Assembly (NCBI RefSeq): GCF_000527035.1
Contig: NZ_AZUK01000002.1
Span: 124,001-188,000, forward strand
Reading direction: 5' to 3'
DNA from: Tolumonas lignilytica
GTDB taxonomy: Bacteria > Pseudomonadota > Gammaproteobacteria > Enterobacterales > Aeromonadaceae
DNA length: 64,000 nt
Positions 63,950 through 64,000 of the stretch are shown here, one piece after another. Each line of letters begins with the position of its first letter. Position 1 is the first letter of the stretch. Made by a program: the position numbers and the translations under genes. Under the pieces are notes generated by a model that was given only the letters and a program-made list of their open reading frames with translations, made no database searches and was not told where the DNA came from.

Positions 63950-64000
63950 ATGACTCAGACAACATCTCCATTACGAGTAGGCGTTGGTGGACCGGTTGGT
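63950..64000 (+). CDS. ureG: urease accessory GTPase UreG, cut by the window end
   Basis: The 17 visible codons begin MTQTTSPLRVGVGGPVG, the start of UreG with the beginning of its P-loop. AAAGG lies upstream of ATG 63950. The rest is outside the window. Confidence 0.93.
   Translation, partial: MTQTTSPLRVGVGGPVG

Overview
The window looks like chromosomal DNA of a mid-GC gammaproteobacterium, most likely Aeromonadales and close to Tolumonas/Aeromonas. This rests on recognisable housekeeping genes (tyrR, lpxH, ppiB, cysS, folD, a Pro-Arg-His-Leu tRNA cluster) and a two-subunit pyruvate carboxylase with a divergent LysR gene. The genus is an inference from gene content; no 16S or marker comparison was possible.

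Bases 1 to about 17080 are an AT-rich genomic island whose right end abuts a tRNA-Ser(GGA) gene on the minus strand. From left to right it carries: the tail of an OGG-fold (HhH glycosylase-like) gene followed one base later by a small protein-kinase-like gene; two overlapping coiled-coil genes; a 59-bp AATC tetranucleotide tract; a mobilisation module (MobC-like protein, MOBP-type relaxase, a candidate oriT and an unknown 256-aa protein); a small zinc-ribbon gene; a SIR2-HerA two-gene antiphage system (the Nezha type); an orphan MNT nucleotidyltransferase antitoxin; a tandem array of six 128-131-bp units, each with a GCCGCGGC palindrome; an unknown coiled-coil gene; a LexA-controlled umuDC operon; and two tyrosine recombinases. 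It reads as an integrative and mobilisable element that has become a defence island. Its left end lies outside the window.

Bases 17080 to 36000 are core-like: tyrR, lpxH, ppiB, cysS, a periplasmic binding protein, an OmpR-type two-component system, folD, four tRNAs, an EptA/MCR-type phosphoethanolamine transferase, pycA/pycB with pycR, a Nudix hydrolase, a hipBA module with clear operator repeats, and yqhD.

Bases 36264 to 64000 are devoted to nitrogen scavenging. An RpiR-type regulator precedes an amidase, an HpxW-like oxamate amidohydrolase, a ureidoglycine-glyoxylate aminotransferase and an allantoate amidohydrolase (late purine/allantoin breakdown). A second operon, divergent from an Lrp-type regulator, combines a polar amino acid ABC importer, a PLP gamma-lyase-family enzyme and an EamA exporter. 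A hybrid sensor kinase with an NCS1-permease-like domain and a cysteine cluster, plus a LuxR-type response regulator, is divergent from urtABCDE. The urt genes run with overlaps into the urease genes ureDABCE-hupE-ureF-ureG. Together these would import urea or make it from allantoate-derived ureides and hydrolyse it to ammonia. ureG is cut by the window end.
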